From contig CP125320.1 of the NCBI GenBank assembly GCA_030142985.1, forward strand, positions 1,059,639 through 1,123,638: a stretch of 64,000 nucleotides of DNA. Direction: 5' to 3'. The position numbers and the translations under genes are program-made. This DNA comes from Candidatus Ruthturnera sp. Tsphm01 (lineage in GTDB: Bacteria; Pseudomonadota; Gammaproteobacteria; PS1; Pseudothioglobaceae). Below the pieces are notes generated by a model, which did not search any database, was not told the origin of the DNA, and saw only the letters and a list, made by a program, of their open reading frames with translations. Shown here in pieces: positions 8,380-18,741 of the stretch. How positions within the stretch are numbered: position 1 is the first letter of the stretch; the number at the start of each line of letters is the position of its first letter.

Positions 8380-9698
8380 TACACCTCTCCCGCAATGGTC
8401 ATTTGATTCACTAAGACAGAACCAACTTTAATATTACTACGGTGGTCAATATCCGAGCCAACACGTTCAATACCTAATAGCATTTCTTTAAGATTACCAG
8501 CAATTGTAATGCCTGATACTGGGTATTGAATTTTACCATTATCCACCCAAAAGCCCAAAGCACCACGAGAATAATCACCCGTTATGTCATTGACGCCTTG
8601 TCCCATTAGTTCAGTTACCACTAAACCTCGGTGCATGTCCTTAATCATCTCATCAAGACCACCTTCAAATCCATGTTCAATCATCACATTATTCACGCCA
8701 CCTGAATTTGCTGTGGTTTTAAGGCCTAGTTGATTGGCTGAGTATTGCCCCATAATATAACTTTTCACTTGACCATCTTTGACAAAATATTGCCGTCTTT
8801 TTAGCACGCCATCTTGGTCAAATGCCTTTGCACCAATGATTTTTTTAACCAATGGATCTTCTAATAAGCCAATACCACTAGGCATTACCTTTTGCTCAAC
8901 ACTACCTAATAAAAATGTTGATTTTTTATATTGGCGAGCACCACTTAACGCGCCCATTAATTGTGAAAATAATCCACCAGACAAGCGTGGCGTGAAAATA
9001 ACTGGACATTTTTGCGATGTGAGCGACCTTGCGCCCAGTTTGTTAATGGCCAATTTTGCTGCTTTTTGACCCACCACTTCTGGCAATTCTAAATCATTAT
9101 TATCCAATGCTACTGTGTATTCATAAGCCGTTTGCATATCCTTGTTTTGCTTGGCAATAATAGAACAATGCAGTGAATGCTTGGCACTTTGTTGTATCGC
9201 TAGCATACCGTGTGAGTTTGCATATAAGCCTTTGCCTTGAAAACTTGACAGTTCAGCACCATCTGAGTTATCAATATACTTTTGGTCTAATGCTGCTGCT
9301 TCACAACGCATAGCCAACTCAATGCTATCACTTGGGTCTAAATCCCACGGGTAATACAAATCTAAATTAGGTGCATTAAACGCCATTAATTCTTTTGGTG
9401 CTAAGCCGTTAAATTCATCATTTTGTGTGTATTTAGCAATTAAACAAGCAGATTCAATGGTTTTACTAATACCCTGCCTGCTTAAATCAACACTGGATGC
9501 GTGTCCTTTTTTATTGCCCATATAAACATTAATATCAAAACTCTTATCTAGGTTATATTCTAAAGTTTCAACTTTACCTAATCTAACAGCAGTAGAAATA
9601 CTAGAACTTGAACTTAGCGAAATTTCATAATCAGTAATGTTATGCTTTTTTAATAAATCAATAGCAAGTTGTGCGGTGTTTTCTAATAGGGGTGACAT
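8379..9698 (-). CDS. pmbA: Metalloprotease PmbA (TldE)
   Basis: PmbA/TldE partners TldD in a cytoplasmic zinc protease that degrades unfolded peptides and matures modified peptides. The 439-aa protein has the usual family length and the typical C-terminal region (GVNDITGDYSRGALGFWVDNGKIQYPVSGITIAGNL). TldE subunits lack the catalytic HExxH zinc site, and none is seen here. The gene is just before the ubiquinone hydroxylase (shared base) and 7 bases after the TauE/SafE-like gene. tldD is not in this window. Confidence 0.93.
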   Translation of the reverse strand: MSPLLENTAQLAIDLLKKHNITDYEISLSSSSSISTAVRLGKVETLEYNLDKSFDINVYMGNKKGHASSVDLSRQGISKTIESACLIAKYTQNDEFNGLAPKELMAFNAPNLDLYYPWDLDPSDSIELAMRCEAAALDQKYIDNSDGAELSSFQGKGLYANSHGMLAIQQSAKHSLHCSIIAKQNKDMQTAYEYTVALDNNDLELPEVVGQKAAKLAINKLGARSLTSQKCPVIFTPRLSGGLFSQLMGALSGARQYKKSTFLLGSVEQKVMPSGIGLLEDPLVKKIIGAKAFDQDGVLKRRQYFVKDGQVKSYIMGQYSANQLGLKTTANSGGVNNVMIEHGFEGGLDEMIKDMHRGLVVTELMGQGVNDITGDYSRGALGFWVDNGKIQYPVSGITIAGNLKEMLLGIERVGSDIDHRSNIKVGSVLVNQMTIAGEV

Positions 9699-9705
9699 GA
9701 TGAAA

Positions 9706-10467
9706 TTATACTAAATAATCAAAATCTGTAGGCTTGGGAAAACTTATAACGCCATGTGAATGGTTCATCATACGCATACTGTCAAACATCATAGATTTAA
9801 TCGGCATCCACAATGCCATAATGCCCAATACAATAATCAACAAGCCAGATAAACGTCGAACCCAAGGCTTTTGAATTACAAAACCCAGCTGGGTAGATAG
9901 ACTTGCCATTAACAACAGGCTTGGTAACGTCCCTAATCCAAATGCCAGCATAATGAGACCACCCTCGAGCATCGAACCAGACAAAACAGCAAAACTAAGC
10001 GCACCATAAACCAAACCACAAGGAATGCCACCCCATAATAAGCCAGTAAAAAATGAACTTCTAAGATTTCTGATTGGCAAAAATCGTTGGGTTAGTGGTT
10101 GTAATTTTGCCCAAAGTTTAGCGCCAAGTTTTTCCAATATTTGAATATTGGACGACCAATTGCCGATATACAACCCCACCATAATCATCAACACACCTGA
10201 AAATATTCGCAAAACCTTATCAAACACACTCATTTGTAAGGTTTGTGCCAATATCGTACCAATTAAACCAAAGATGATTCCCATCAATATATAACTTAGA
10301 ATTCTACCGAAGTTATAATTTAGATGAAAAAGTGCTACTTTTTTTGGATTGGCTCTCACTTGTGGGTCAAGCCCAGCACTAAGCATACCCACCACACCAC
10401 CACACATACCTAAGCAGTGTACACCGCCTAACAACCCCATTAAAAATACACTAATAAAAATATCCAT
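9706..10467 (-). CDS. TauE/SafE-like (UreH-domain) integral membrane protein
   Basis: About six hydrophobic segments in 253 aa. The N-terminal GGVHCLGMCGG motif and the internal GGIPCGLVYGAL repeat identify the UreH-domain branch of the TauE/SafE superfamily, often found beside cytochrome cbb3 oxidase maturation genes and thought to move metal or sulfur compounds. No ccoNOP genes are in this window. The cysteines in both half-repeats could bind a metal such as copper. The substrate is unknown. It shares one base with corC on the upstream side. Confidence 0.8.
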   Translation of the reverse strand: MDIFISVFLMGLLGGVHCLGMCGGVVGMLSAGLDPQVRANPKKVALFHLNYNFGRILSYILMGIIFGLIGTILAQTLQMSVFDKVLRIFSGVLMIMVGLYIGNWSSNIQILEKLGAKLWAKLQPLTQRFLPIRNLRSSFFTGLLWGGIPCGLVYGALSFAVLSGSMLEGGLIMLAFGLGTLPSLLLMASLSTQLGFVIQKPWVRRLSGLLIIVLGIMALWMPIKSMMFDSMRMMNHSHGVISFPKPTDFDYLV

Positions 10468-11315
10468 TAAGCGTTACTACCGCCCAACGAGCGTTCTACT
10501 TCAAGCAAATGAATGCGCCTAGAGTCAGTTTTTAGAATTTTAAAATCAAAACCTTGCAGTGATATTTCATCCATCTGCTCAGGCAAGCGAGTAAAGCCTT
10601 TAATTACCAAGCCAGCTACTGTGTCAATATTTTCGACTTGTAGTTTCACCCTAAAGAACTCATCAAATTCTTCAATAGGGGTGTTGGCTTTAAGTAAAAA
10701 TCTACCTTCACCAAAATCAATAATGTTATCTTCTTCCAAATCATGTTCATCTTCAATTTCGCCTACGATTTGCTCTAATACGTCTTCAAGTGTCACCAAA
10801 CCCGCAATTTCGCCATATTCATCCATTACAATCGCCATGTGTAATTTTTTTTGTTGAAAATCTCTTAATAACGCCCCAAGAGTTTTACTTTCTGGCACAA
10901 GGATAGAATCTCGCAAATATTCCTTATAATTAAACTCAGAGCGCTGATCGCCCGCCAAAAACTCAAGTAAATCCTTAGCCAAAATCACTCCTTGGATTTT
11001 GTTCTTATTGCTATTAATAATTGGAAATCTAGAGTGTGAAGATTTGATCATAATATAAAGCAATTCTTTAGTGCTTGCTTGATGCTCAATCATCACCATT
11101 TTTGATTTTGGTACCATCACATCACGCGCTTCTAGCTTTTCAAGTTGCATCGTTCCTTCAATAATTGAGCGAGAATTAGAGTCAATGACATGGTTTTTCT
11201 CAGCCTCTTTAAGTACTTGTAAGAGCTCATCACTTGTGCGTAGTGGCGTATACAGGCAACGTTTTTTAAGTCTTTGTAAAAAAGAGGGTTTCGATAGAGG
11301 TTGTTCTTCGTTCAT
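10467..11315 (-). CDS. corC: CorC/HlyC-family CBS-domain transporter-associated protein
   Basis: 282-aa soluble protein: two CBS domains (about residues 65-185, with DVMVPKSKMV at the start and VMDEYGEIAGLVTLEDVLEQIVGEIEDE at the end) followed by a CorC_HlyC C-terminal domain (about 195-275). This is the short YbeX/CorC form, linked to magnesium and cobalt efflux and, in Escherichia coli, to ribosome homeostasis. The usual neighbours ybeY and lnt are absent here; instead it lies in the hisA-rnfH operon. Confidence 0.88.
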   Translation of the reverse strand: MNEEQPLSKPSFLQRLKKRCLYTPLRTSDELLQVLKEAEKNHVIDSNSRSIIEGTMQLEKLEARDVMVPKSKMVMIEHQASTKELLYIMIKSSHSRFPIINSNKNKIQGVILAKDLLEFLAGDQRSEFNYKEYLRDSILVPESKTLGALLRDFQQKKLHMAIVMDEYGEIAGLVTLEDVLEQIVGEIEDEHDLEEDNIIDFGEGRFLLKANTPIEEFDEFFRVKLQVENIDTVAGLVIKGFTRLPEQMDEISLQGFDFKILKTDSRRIHLLEVERSLGGSNA

Positions 11316-11353
11316 TAACGTTTATGTGGATTAAAGCATTATTTTAACAAAGT

Positions 11354-11650
11354 TCAGGTTTTTTTACCACTACGCATTTTTTTACCTTGCGCAACTCGTT
11401 CCTTGCGCACTGCTTTAGGGTCAGCAACGAGCGGGCGGTAAATCTCAACACGGTCCTTGTCTCTAAGTATTGCATCAAGTTTGGCAATTTTTCCAAAAAT
11501 ACCAGTTTTGTCTTTGATAAGGTCAATCTGCGGATAAATATCCAACATGCCAGATGCCTCAACCGCTTGCTTTAAGGTCACCCCCTCGTTCGCTTCTAGT
11601 TCAAGTAAGGTCTGCTTATCTCTTAAAGCGTAGACAACCTCAATTTGCAT
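11354..11650 (-). CDS. rnfH: RnfH family ubiquitin-like-fold protein
   Basis: Small (98 aa) beta-grasp protein of the RnfH/UPF0125 family, recognised by MQIEVVYAL at the start, [11 protein letters not shown], and [25 protein letters not shown]. Its role is uncertain; it is often near RnfABCDGE or SmpB/RatA. I chose the ATG at 11650 because the family begins with this sequence. A longer frame upstream only overlaps hisA. The start overlaps the 3' end of hisA by 11 bases, implying coupling. Confidence 0.88.
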   Translation of the reverse strand: MQIEVVYALRDKQTLLELEANEGVTLKQAVEASGMLDIYPQIDLIKDKTGIFGKIAKLDAILRDKDRVEIYRPLVADPKAVRKERVAQGKKMRSGKKT

Positions 11651-12371
11651 CGCAAAATTGTTGTGCTTGTTTAAAATCAAGCGTGCCTTCATAAATCGCT
11701 CGCCCAGTAATCGCTCCCATAATGCCATGGTGCGCCTCAACTAATAATTCGGAGATGTCTTCCATATTGGTAATGCCGCCTGAGGCAATAATAGGGATTG
11801 AAGTTTGCTTAGCAAGATTAACTGTGGCTTCAACATTCACTCCCTGCATCATTCCATCGCGTGCAATATCCGTATAAACAATAGAGTTTACTCCATCTTG
11901 TTCAAATTGTTTCGATAAATCCACCACATTCAAATCCGTCTGTTGCGCCCAACCTTGTGTTGCCACCAAGCCATCATTCGCATCCAAACCCACAATCACC
12001 TTACCAGGGAATTCACGACACAACTCAGACACAAACGCAGGGCTTGTTACCGCCATCGTGCCAATAATCAAATAACCAATGCCCGCTTCAATATAAGCAT
12101 TCGCAATCTGCATACTACGAATACCACCTCCGATTTGCACTGGTAAATTTGGAAATGCTTGAGTAATCGCCATCACACTTTGCGCATTCACTGGCTTACC
12201 CTCAAACGCACCATTAAGATCCACCAAGTGCAATCGTCTTGCGCCTTGCTCTACCCATTGTGTTGCCATTGATACTGGATTATCAGAAAATACCGTGGTA
12301 TCTTCCATTAAACCTTGCCTTAAGCGGACGCATTGGCCATCTTTTAAATCTATTGCTGGAATAACAACCAT
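11640..12371 (-). CDS. hisA: Phosphoribosylformimino-5-aminoimidazole carboxamide ribotide isomerase HisA
   Basis: Fourth step of histidine biosynthesis, a TIM-barrel isomerase. Visible are [15 protein letters not shown] at the N-terminus with the first catalytic Asp, QIGGGIRSM, and [12 protein letters not shown] with the second catalytic Asp; [12 protein letters not shown] closes the phosphate site. 243 aa is normal. Here hisA is separate from the rest of a his operon and leads a leftward run into rnfH, corC and pmbA. Confidence 0.96.
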   Translation of the reverse strand: MVVIPAIDLKDGQCVRLRQGLMEDTTVFSDNPVSMATQWVEQGARRLHLVDLNGAFEGKPVNAQSVMAITQAFPNLPVQIGGGIRSMQIANAYIEAGIGYLIIGTMAVTSPAFVSELCREFPGKVIVGLDANDGLVATQGWAQQTDLNVVDLSKQFEQDGVNSIVYTDIARDGMMQGVNVEATVNLAKQTSIPIIASGGITNMEDISELLVEAHHGIMGAITGRAIYEGTLDFKQAQQFCDAN

Positions 12372-12564
12372 GCTTTTCTCTTAATTATCGTGTCAACAAA
12401 TCCTAGTAGATAGGCGCAATTTATTAATCGCACCTTTTAAATAACCAGTTATTTTTCTTGTCTTTATAGTTGTGTATTATAACTTTTAGATCCTTGCTCG
12501 CTCTATAAATTTTACTACTCAATATCATTGACTTTTTGGCCAACAACGTCCTTATTTATTACTA

Positions 12565-12795
12565 CTAATTACTTAAGACTATATTTTTATCAATAGGGGT
12601 CAATATCAAAATCAAAGGAAATACTATAAAAAATTTTACAGCCCAAGACTTAATCCAAATAGGAATTACGCTAGGATTAAAACCTAAATCTATTAAATTC
12701 ATAAATAAAGAAATAAAGAAATAAAGAAATAAACCCAGACATAAAAAAGCCATTATTAGTGCATAAAGAATACGCTGTATTTTACTTTCAAACAT
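12565..12795 (-). CDS. DUF2798-like small two-helix membrane protein containing an 8-bp tandem repeat
   Basis: 76 aa with two hydrophobic segments (residues ~9-33 and ~50-66) and the PIWIKSWAVKFFIVFPLILILTP pattern that resembles DUF2798 proteins (W-x-x-x-W-x-x-A, then F-P-x-I-L). Function is unknown. The segment encoding the end of the first helix consists of four copies of an 8-bp unit. The gene stands alone between hisA and gloA, with no obvious promoter. Confidence 0.6.
   Translation of the reverse strand: MFESKIQRILYALIMAFLCLGLFLYFFISLFMNLIDLGFNPSVIPIWIKSWAVKFFIVFPLILILTPIDKNIVLSN
12703..12734. repeat. Tandem repeat, 4 x 8 bp, inside a coding sequence
   Basis: The unit AAATAAAG occurs four times head to tail (12703-12710, 12711-12718, 12719-12726, 12727-12734; the last ends in C instead of G). 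Eight is not a multiple of three, so gain or loss of one unit would shift the reading frame of the DUF2798-like gene. Confidence 0.9.
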
Positions 12796-12831
12796 TTTAT
12801 ACCTTGCTTAATTAGTAACTATTATGAATGC

Positions 12832-13263
12832 TTACCATTCACCAATGGTTGGCATGCTAACCCATGGCTCTTGTATTTCTAACGCATCACCCTCTTGTAA
12901 TAGTTCAATTGATATATTATCAGGTGAGCGTACAAAAGCCATATGCCCATTTTTAGGCGGAAAATTAATAACAACGCCCGCATCTATCAACCGCTTGCAT
13001 GTTTCATATATATTTTTTACTCTAAATGCTAAGTGTCCAAAACTCCTCCCCACAGCATATTCCTCTTTATTCCAATTGTGAGTAATTTCAATTAATGGCA
13101 GGTTTGGATGGTTAGCATCTTCATTTGCTGCCAAAAAAATAAGCGTGAACTCTCCTTGAGGATAATCCTTCCTACTAACTTCAATCAAACCCAAAACATC
13201 ACAATAAAAATACAATGTTTTATCCAAGTCAGTTGCTCTAATCATGGTATGTAAGTACTTCAT
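12832..13263 (-). CDS. gloA: Lactoylglutathione lyase (glyoxalase I)
   Basis: Detoxifies methylglyoxal by isomerising its glutathione hemithioacetal. The four metal ligands of the family can be placed: His5 (MKYLH), Glu59 (PLIEITHNW), His77 (SFGHLAF) and Glu120 (SIELLQ). The two vicinal-oxygen-chelate modules cover residues ~1-60 and ~70-125. At 143 aa it is slightly longer than the 135-aa Escherichia coli enzyme because of a C-terminal tail. It sits 9 bases downstream of the HAD phosphatase gene and is probably cotranscribed with it. Confidence 0.93.
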   Translation of the reverse strand: MKYLHTMIRATDLDKTLYFYCDVLGLIEVSRKDYPQGEFTLIFLAANEDANHPNLPLIEITHNWNKEEYAVGRSFGHLAFRVKNIYETCKRLIDAGVVINFPPKNGHMAFVRSPDNISIELLQEGDALEIQEPWVSMPTIGEW

Positions 13264-13272
13264 ATTTATTTC

Positions 13273-14025
13273 CTATTGTTCACAAAATCGAATTTTCTCA
13301 ATTGACTTGAGGAGCTCTGGCACCGTATAAGCATCAATTGATTTATTTTTTGCAGTGTCTAAATGTTCCTGTGTTTTATACCCCCACCCAGCCCATATCG
13401 TTGAAATACCTAAAGACTTTGACTCTAAAACATTAAGCAAATTATCATCACAAAAAACCATGAGGACTTTTTGTTCATTAGCTTGTTTGTAAAGCAACTT
13501 TAACACCTCAACTTTTGACTTTAATCCTCCAAATACATTTTCAGGACTGATTGAAATTTTATTTTCATCACAAATTGCGCAAATTGATTCTTTATCTTTA
13601 CCAGAAACTATAAACAGCTGTTGATTTGAACCAAATACCGCCTCGATTCCAGAATACAAACTATGCAAACCAAACCATGCATTAGGATTTTCATCTCTAA
13701 ACTGCTGTCTTGTTTTTTGAAAAATTGTGGTAAAGTTATCAACTGTTTCTTTATCAATTGTAGAGAAAAAATCTTGGAAATCTAATTGTTTCTCTATTGC
13801 AATTTTGGCGTTATTCTTAAGAATATATGGCACAATAAAATGGCCATCATATCTAGCATAGTTTCGATAAAGCCTGAACATCTGCTTAAAACTAGTAGGG
13901 ATTTTCTTCAAAACAGTTTTTGGATCTTTGGGCGTCTTTTGCTTGTGCCAAGCAACCCAAGATACAATCAAACATTCATCAACACCGTCAACTACAACAC
14001 CATCAAAATCTAAACATAAAAACAT
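13273..14025 (-). CDS. HAD-superfamily hydrolase
   Basis: 250-aa haloacid dehalogenase-like phosphatase. Motif I is DFDGVV at residues 6-11 with both catalytic aspartates, motif II is FIVSGKD, motif III Lys is in GGLKSKVEVL, and motif IV is VFCDDNLLNVL. A helical cap lies between motifs I and II. The substrate cannot be predicted. A truncated sugar-nucleotidyltransferase gene lies immediately upstream on the same strand, so the pair may once have worked in surface-sugar metabolism. Confidence 0.82.
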   Translation of the reverse strand: MFLCLDFDGVVVDGVDECLIVSWVAWHKQKTPKDPKTVLKKIPTSFKQMFRLYRNYARYDGHFIVPYILKNNAKIAIEKQLDFQDFFSTIDKETVDNFTTIFQKTRQQFRDENPNAWFGLHSLYSGIEAVFGSNQQLFIVSGKDKESICAICDENKISISPENVFGGLKSKVEVLKLLYKQANEQKVLMVFCDDNLLNVLESKSLGISTIWAGWGYKTQEHLDTAKNKSIDAYTVPELLKSIEKIRFCEQ

Positions 14026-14132
14026 TTTCTCACCTTCTTTTAATTGATTAATGAAAGCTAATTAAACTATGATTGGCTTTTCTAACACAGGGTCATTAAC
14101 TAAGTAGTGTTTTGTAGCATCAAACACTACTC

Positions 14133-14285
14133 TCATAAAATACGAAATGTGTCTGATAGATGTTTTAGAATAGGTTTATCTTTAATAATGGTAAGACATC
14201 TTGGTGTATCCAAAGTAAGTGGTCGTAGGCGAGATCCTATGCCAGCAGCCAATAAAATAACAGTGGTAATTCGTTTATCTTGCAT
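14133..14285 (-). pseudogene. Truncated nucleotidyltransferase (NTP_transferase family), N-terminal 50 aa only
   Basis: Translation on the minus strand gives MQDKRITTVILLAAGIGSRL, then RPLTLDTPRCL and KDKPIL before a TGA. The LAAGIGSRLRP loop with the downstream Lys is the nucleotide-binding signature of sugar-phosphate nucleotidyltransferases, normally 230 aa or more. Only the first 50 residues remain. The following ~100 bases hold a 9-bp-stem inverted repeat (14103-14131) and no further homologous sequence in any frame. The remaining bases up to greA hold a run of ten A and no gene. Confidence 0.7.
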
Positions 14286-14346
14286 AATACCCTCCCCTGT
14301 TCAATCTTAATATTTAAAATAGTTGTGGTACAGTCCAAAAAAAAAA

Positions 14347-14823
14347 TCAAATATACTCAACGCTTAATATTTCATAAGCAATATCGCCCTTGGGGGCTTT
14401 TACAATCACCTCATCACCCTTTTCATTGCCCATTAATGCACTGGCAATTGGTGAATAGCACGAAATCTTACCGAGTGCAATATCAGCTTCGTCTTCGCCC
14501 ACAATTTGGTACGTGGTTTCACTATCATCTTCAATATTCATTAAAGTAATAGTAGTACCAAAAACACAGCGACCATTTTGGCTAAGTTTGGTAACATCAA
14601 TCACTTGCATACGAGAGAGTTTTGATTCAACTTCTTTGATTCGACCTTCAATAAAACTTTGTTCTTCTTTAGCGGCGTGATATTCAGCATTCTCTTTAAG
14701 GTCGCCATGAGCACGTGCTGTGGCAATATCCTCAATAACGCGCGGACGGCTAATATCTTTAAGTTTGAGTAGTTCTGTTTCTAATGCCTTGGCACCAGAA
14801 ACGGTCATTGGTATATTTTCCAT
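14347..14823 (-). CDS. greA: Transcription elongation factor GreA
   Basis: GreA rescues backtracked RNA polymerase by stimulating transcript cleavage. 158 aa: an N-terminal antiparallel coiled coil (about residues 1-75, with DLKENAEYHAAKEEQ carrying the tip acidic residues) and a C-terminal FKBP-like domain ending in YEILSVEYI. The start overlaps the carB stop by one base, so it is the last gene of the carA-mlaA-carB-greA run. The carB-greA order is common in gammaproteobacteria. Confidence 0.96.
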   Translation of the reverse strand: MENIPMTVSGAKALETELLKLKDISRPRVIEDIATARAHGDLKENAEYHAAKEEQSFIEGRIKEVESKLSRMQVIDVTKLSQNGRCVFGTTITLMNIEDDSETTYQIVGEDEADIALGKISCYSPIASALMGNEKGDEVIVKAPKGDIAYEILSVEYI

Positions 14824-17800
14824 TATGAGTATAGTGATTGAAGTTTAATTATGGTGAGTTTATTGTTGATTTTCAAGCCATCTAGCATGGCAAACGCAGC
14901 TGTTACAGTAGTAGTAAATGGCACTTTATGTACCAATGCCTGGCATCGAATTACTGCAGCATCTTCCACGCCTTGAGTGTCTTCAGTTGAGTTAATAATC
15001 AAATCGATATCATCATTTTTAATCATATCAACAATATGAGGCGAACCTTCTGATACCTTATTAACCACTTCGCATTCAAGACCAGCGCCATTGAGTATAT
15101 CTCTATTGCTACGTGTTGAGACCAAACTAAAGCCTTGTGCTAATAACTTTTTACCCAAATCAATCAACTCGTTACGGTCAAGTTTTCGCAAACTAACAAA
15201 TACCTTGCCATTTTCTGGCGCACGACTGCCTGCTGCTAATTGAGCCTTATCAAAGGCTGAGGCAAAATCTTTGCCAATACCCATTACTTCGCCTGTTGAA
15301 CGCATTTCAGGACCTAAAATTGGGTCCACACCTAAAAATTTATTAAATGGAAATACAGACTCTTTGACGCTAAAGTGCTTAGGAATAATCTCTTTGGTAA
15401 AATTCTGTGCTTTGAGTGACACGCCTGACATCACGCGTGCGGCAATATTAGCAAGTGGTACGCCAATTGCCTTGGAAACAAAAGGAACCGTGCGTGAAGC
15501 GCGTGGATTAACTTCAATAATATAAATTTCACCATCTTGATAAGCCAATTGAGTATTCATTAAACCAACCACGTTTAATTTTTTAGCCATGGCAACAACT
15601 TGAGCACGCATTTCATCTAATACCTCATCAGTCAATGAATAAGGCGGTAGTGAACAAGCAGAATCGCCTGAATGAATACCTGCTTGCTCAATGTGTTGCA
15701 TAATGCCGCCAATCACCACATCTTCACCATCACAAATTACATCAATATCAACTTCAATAGCATGGTCTAAAAATGAATCTAGTAAAACAGGGGAATTATT
15801 TGATACCTGCACTGCTGTGTACATATAACGTTCAAGGCTGTCTTTGTCATACACAATTTCCATCGCCCGACCGCCAAGCACATAAGAAGGTCTAACCACT
15901 AATGGAAAGCCAATTGCATTGGCAATATCTTGCGCTTGTTCTAGTGAACGAGCTGTTCCATTAAGTGGCTGCTTAAGCGCTAACTCTTGCAACATTTTAG
16001 AGAAACGTTCTCTATCTTCGGCCAAATCAATAGCATCTGGCGTTGTGCCAATAATATTTGCACCATTTTTTTCTAATGCATCAGCCAGTTTAAGTGGTGT
16101 CTGACCGCCATAATGCACAATAATACCGTCTGGATTTTCAATATCAACAATAGCTAAAACATCCTCTAGGGTTAATGGTTCAAAATACAAGCGATCTGAA
16201 ATGTCATAATCAGTTGAAACTGTTTCAGGATTGCAATTCACCATGATCGTCTCAAATCCATCTTCACGTAACGCTAATGACGCATGCACACAGCAATAAT
16301 CAAATTCAATGCCTTGCCCAATACGGTTAGGCCCGCCACCCAAAATCATAATTTTTTTCTTATCAGTTGGATTGGACTCACACTCAAGTTGGTAAGTTGA
16401 ATATAAATAAGCGGTTTGAGTGTCAAATTCTGCTGCACAACTGTCCACTCGCTTAAACACAGGTTTAATATTAAGTATACGACGACGCTCGCGCACTGAG
16501 GACTCACTACAGTAGAATAATTGGGCTAAACGTGCATCAGAAAAACCTTTACGCTTTAAAGCAAACATTTTATCAGCATCAATATCGGTCACATTCGTGC
16601 CATTAATTCGTAATTCAGTTAAAACAATGTCTTGTATTTGCGTTAAAAACCAAGGATCAACTTTAGACAAATCAAACACTTCTTCAACACTCATGCCTAA
16701 TCTAAAGGCGTCGGCCAAATAAAAAATACGCTCACCTCTAGCCGAAATACACTCAGAACGTATTTTATTACGCGCATCATCAGCATTCAAATCAACAATA
16801 GGATCTAATCCGACTTTGTCGGTCTCTAACCCTCTTAATGCTTTTTGTAAAGATTCTTGAAAGGTTGAGCCAATAGCCATTACTTCGCCCACAGACTTCA
16901 TTTGCGTGGTTAAGCGATCATCTGCTTTGGGAAATTTTTCAAAAGCAAATCTTGGAATTTTAATGACTACATAATCAATACTTGGTTCAAAAGAGGCGGG
17001 TGTTTTACCGCCTGTAATATCATTGTCAAGCTCATCTAAAGTGTAACCTATGGCCAGTTTTGCAGCCACTCTAGCAATAGGAAAGCCTGTTGCTTTTGAT
17101 GCTAGTGCTGATGAACGAGACACGCGTGGGTTCATCTCAATAATGGTTAAACGACCATCTTTTGGATTAAGCGCAAACTGCACATTTGAGCCACCTGTAT
17201 CAACGCCAATTTCACGAAGCACTGCTAATGAAGCGTCACGCATCACTTGGTATTCTTTATCAGTTAGTGTTTGTGCAGGTGCGACAGTAATTGAATCGCC
17301 CGTGTGAATACCCATAGGATCAAGATTTTCAATCGAGCAAATAATAATGCAATTATCTTTGCTGTCACGCACTACTTCCATCTCAAACTCTTTCCAGCCA
17401 AGAATCGACTCCTCAATTAAAAGCTCATTAGTTGGCGAAAGGTCTAAACCTCGTTCGCAAATTTCAACAAATTCTTCTTTATTATAAGCAATACCACCAC
17501 CACTACCACCCATGGTAAATGAAGGGCGAATAACGGTTGGAAAGCCCACTGTTTCTTGCACAGTGTGTGCTTGTTCCATGTTATGAGCCACGGCTGCTTT
17601 AGGCATATCAAGACCAATTTTTAACATCGCCTTACGAAATAAATCACGATCCTCGGCTTTATCAATGGCTTCTTTTTTAGCGCCAATCATTTCCACACCA
17701 TGTTTTTTAAGCACGCCATGACGTTCTAAATCTAGTGCACAATTAAGGGCAGTTTGCCCGCCCATGGTTGGCAGCAAAGCATCGGGTTTTTCTTTTTCAA

Positions 17801-18032
17801 TAATTTTTTCAACCGTACGCCACTCAATTGGCTCAATATAGGTAGCATCCGCCATTTTCGGGTCGGTCATGATGGTGGCTGGGTTGGAATTAACCAAAAT
17901 AACACGATACCCCTCTTCGCGCAATGCCGTGCAGGCTTGCGCACCAGAATAATCAAATTCGCAAGCCTGACCAATAACAATAGGTCCAGCGCCGATAATT
18001 AAAATACTTTTAAGGTCTTGTCTTTTTGGCAT
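14823..18032 (-). CDS. carB: Carbamoyl-phosphate synthase large subunit
   Basis: Makes carbamoyl phosphate for pyrimidine and arginine synthesis from bicarbonate, ATP and ammonia passed from CarA. 1069 aa, the full-length form: two homologous ATP-grasp halves (first beginning [20 protein letters not shown], second beginning [19 protein letters not shown] near residue 558) and a C-terminal MGS-like allosteric domain ([20 protein letters not shown] onwards). No frameshift is seen. It is unusual in being separated from carA by mlaA. Confidence 0.98.
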   Translation of the reverse strand: MPKRQDLKSILIIGAGPIVIGQACEFDYSGAQACTALREEGYRVILVNSNPATIMTDPKMADATYIEPIEWRTVEKIIEKEKPDALLPTMGGQTALNCALDLERHGVLKKHGVEMIGAKKEAIDKAEDRDLFRKAMLKIGLDMPKAAVAHNMEQAHTVQETVGFPTVIRPSFTMGGSGGGIAYNKEEFVEICERGLDLSPTNELLIEESILGWKEFEMEVVRDSKDNCIIICSIENLDPMGIHTGDSITVAPAQTLTDKEYQVMRDASLAVLREIGVDTGGSNVQFALNPKDGRLTIIEMNPRVSRSSALASKATGFPIARVAAKLAIGYTLDELDNDITGGKTPASFEPSIDYVVIKIPRFAFEKFPKADDRLTTQMKSVGEVMAIGSTFQESLQKALRGLETDKVGLDPIVDLNADDARNKIRSECISARGERIFYLADAFRLGMSVEEVFDLSKVDPWFLTQIQDIVLTELRINGTNVTDIDADKMFALKRKGFSDARLAQLFYCSESSVRERRRILNIKPVFKRVDSCAAEFDTQTAYLYSTYQLECESNPTDKKKIMILGGGPNRIGQGIEFDYCCVHASLALREDGFETIMVNCNPETVSTDYDISDRLYFEPLTLEDVLAIVDIENPDGIIVHYGGQTPLKLADALEKNGANIIGTTPDAIDLAEDRERFSKMLQELALKQPLNGTARSLEQAQDIANAIGFPLVVRPSYVLGGRAMEIVYDKDSLERYMYTAVQVSNNSPVLLDSFLDHAIEVDIDVICDGEDVVIGGIMQHIEQAGIHSGDSACSLPPYSLTDEVLDEMRAQVVAMAKKLNVVGLMNTQLAYQDGEIYIIEVNPRASRTVPFVSKAIGVPLANIAARVMSGVSLKAQNFTKEIIPKHFSVKESVFPFNKFLGVDPILGPEMRSTGEVMGIGKDFASAFDKAQLAAGSRAPENGKVFVSLRKLDRNELIDLGKKLLAQGFSLVSTRSNRDILNGAGLECEVVNKVSEGSPHIVDMIKNDDIDLIINSTEDTQGVEDAAVIRCQALVHKVPFTTTVTAAFAMLDGLKINNKLTIIKLQSLYS

Positions 18033-18054
18033 TAGTGTTATGCTTTAAATTAGG

Positions 18055-18741
18055 TCAGAAGTCATCATCTTCAATAGGTGGATTACCATCAAAGATATCA
18101 AATTGTCTCTTTTGTAAATAAGAAGAGCGTGTTGCAATGTAAATATCGTCTGAATTCTTAAGTAAATCTGTTACTGGTAATAGTTTGACTCTAATGTCAA
18201 CAACTCTAGTGAGTAATAAAGTTGTTTCTTCAGTGGTGTTTAACCCCTTGGTTGCATCTACATTTTTAGTAAAATCAATATAAACACCGACTGAATCACT
18301 CATGGTTGATGGACCCAAAATCGGCAAAACTACGTAAGGACCACTTGGTACGCCCCACACTGCCATCGTTTGAGCAAAATCTTCATTAGTTTTTTCTAGC
18401 CCAATATTACTGGCAACATCAAATAAACCCGCCAATCCTATGGTACTATTCACTAAAACCCTGCCAAATGTATTCACACTGTCAAATAATTTAAACTGCA
18501 AAATCTCATTACCCAACGTGGCAATATCGCCTAAATTAGAAGAAAAATCACTAACTCGATTTTGCGCTGTTTTAGGTACAGATTCTTTATAAGCCCTAGC
18601 CACAGGTTTAAATACATTTTCATCTAAGACTTGATTAAACTCAAAAACTACTCTATTTGACTCTTCAAATGGGTCAACATCTTCAGCCATAATAGCCACG
18701 CTAAATACCAACAATAAAAAACTCATTAATAAATTTTTCAT
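18055..18741 (-). CDS. mlaA: MlaA (VacJ) family phospholipid-asymmetry protein
   Basis: MlaA removes misplaced phospholipids from the outer leaflet of the outer membrane and passes them to MlaC. The 228-aa product has the family core: [39 protein letters not shown]-like [23 protein letters not shown]. The signal sequence ([18 protein letters not shown]) has no cysteine after it, so the usual lipoprotein anchor is missing. The start codon overlaps the carA stop by 4 bases (ATGA), and carB follows 22 bases later, so mlaA is embedded in the carbamoyl-phosphate synthase operon. Confidence 0.92.
   Translation of the reverse strand: MKNLLMSFLLLVFSVAIMAEDVDPFEESNRVVFEFNQVLDENVFKPVARAYKESVPKTAQNRVSDFSSNLGDIATLGNEILQFKLFDSVNTFGRVLVNSTIGLAGLFDVASNIGLEKTNEDFAQTMAVWGVPSGPYVVLPILGPSTMSDSVGVYIDFTKNVDATKGLNTTEETTLLLTRVVDIRVKLLPVTDLLKNSDDIYIATRSSYLQKRQFDIFDGNPPIEDDDF

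Noticed and set aside
11651..11740. Upstream extension of the rnfH frame
   Set aside because: It lies wholly inside hisA and is not RnfH-like; the family start is the ATG at 11650.
12703..12734. Tandem repeat considered as a CRISPR or replication-origin iteron
   Set aside because: Units are only 8 bp, directly adjacent with no spacers, and lie inside an ORF. No CRISPR array was found in the window.
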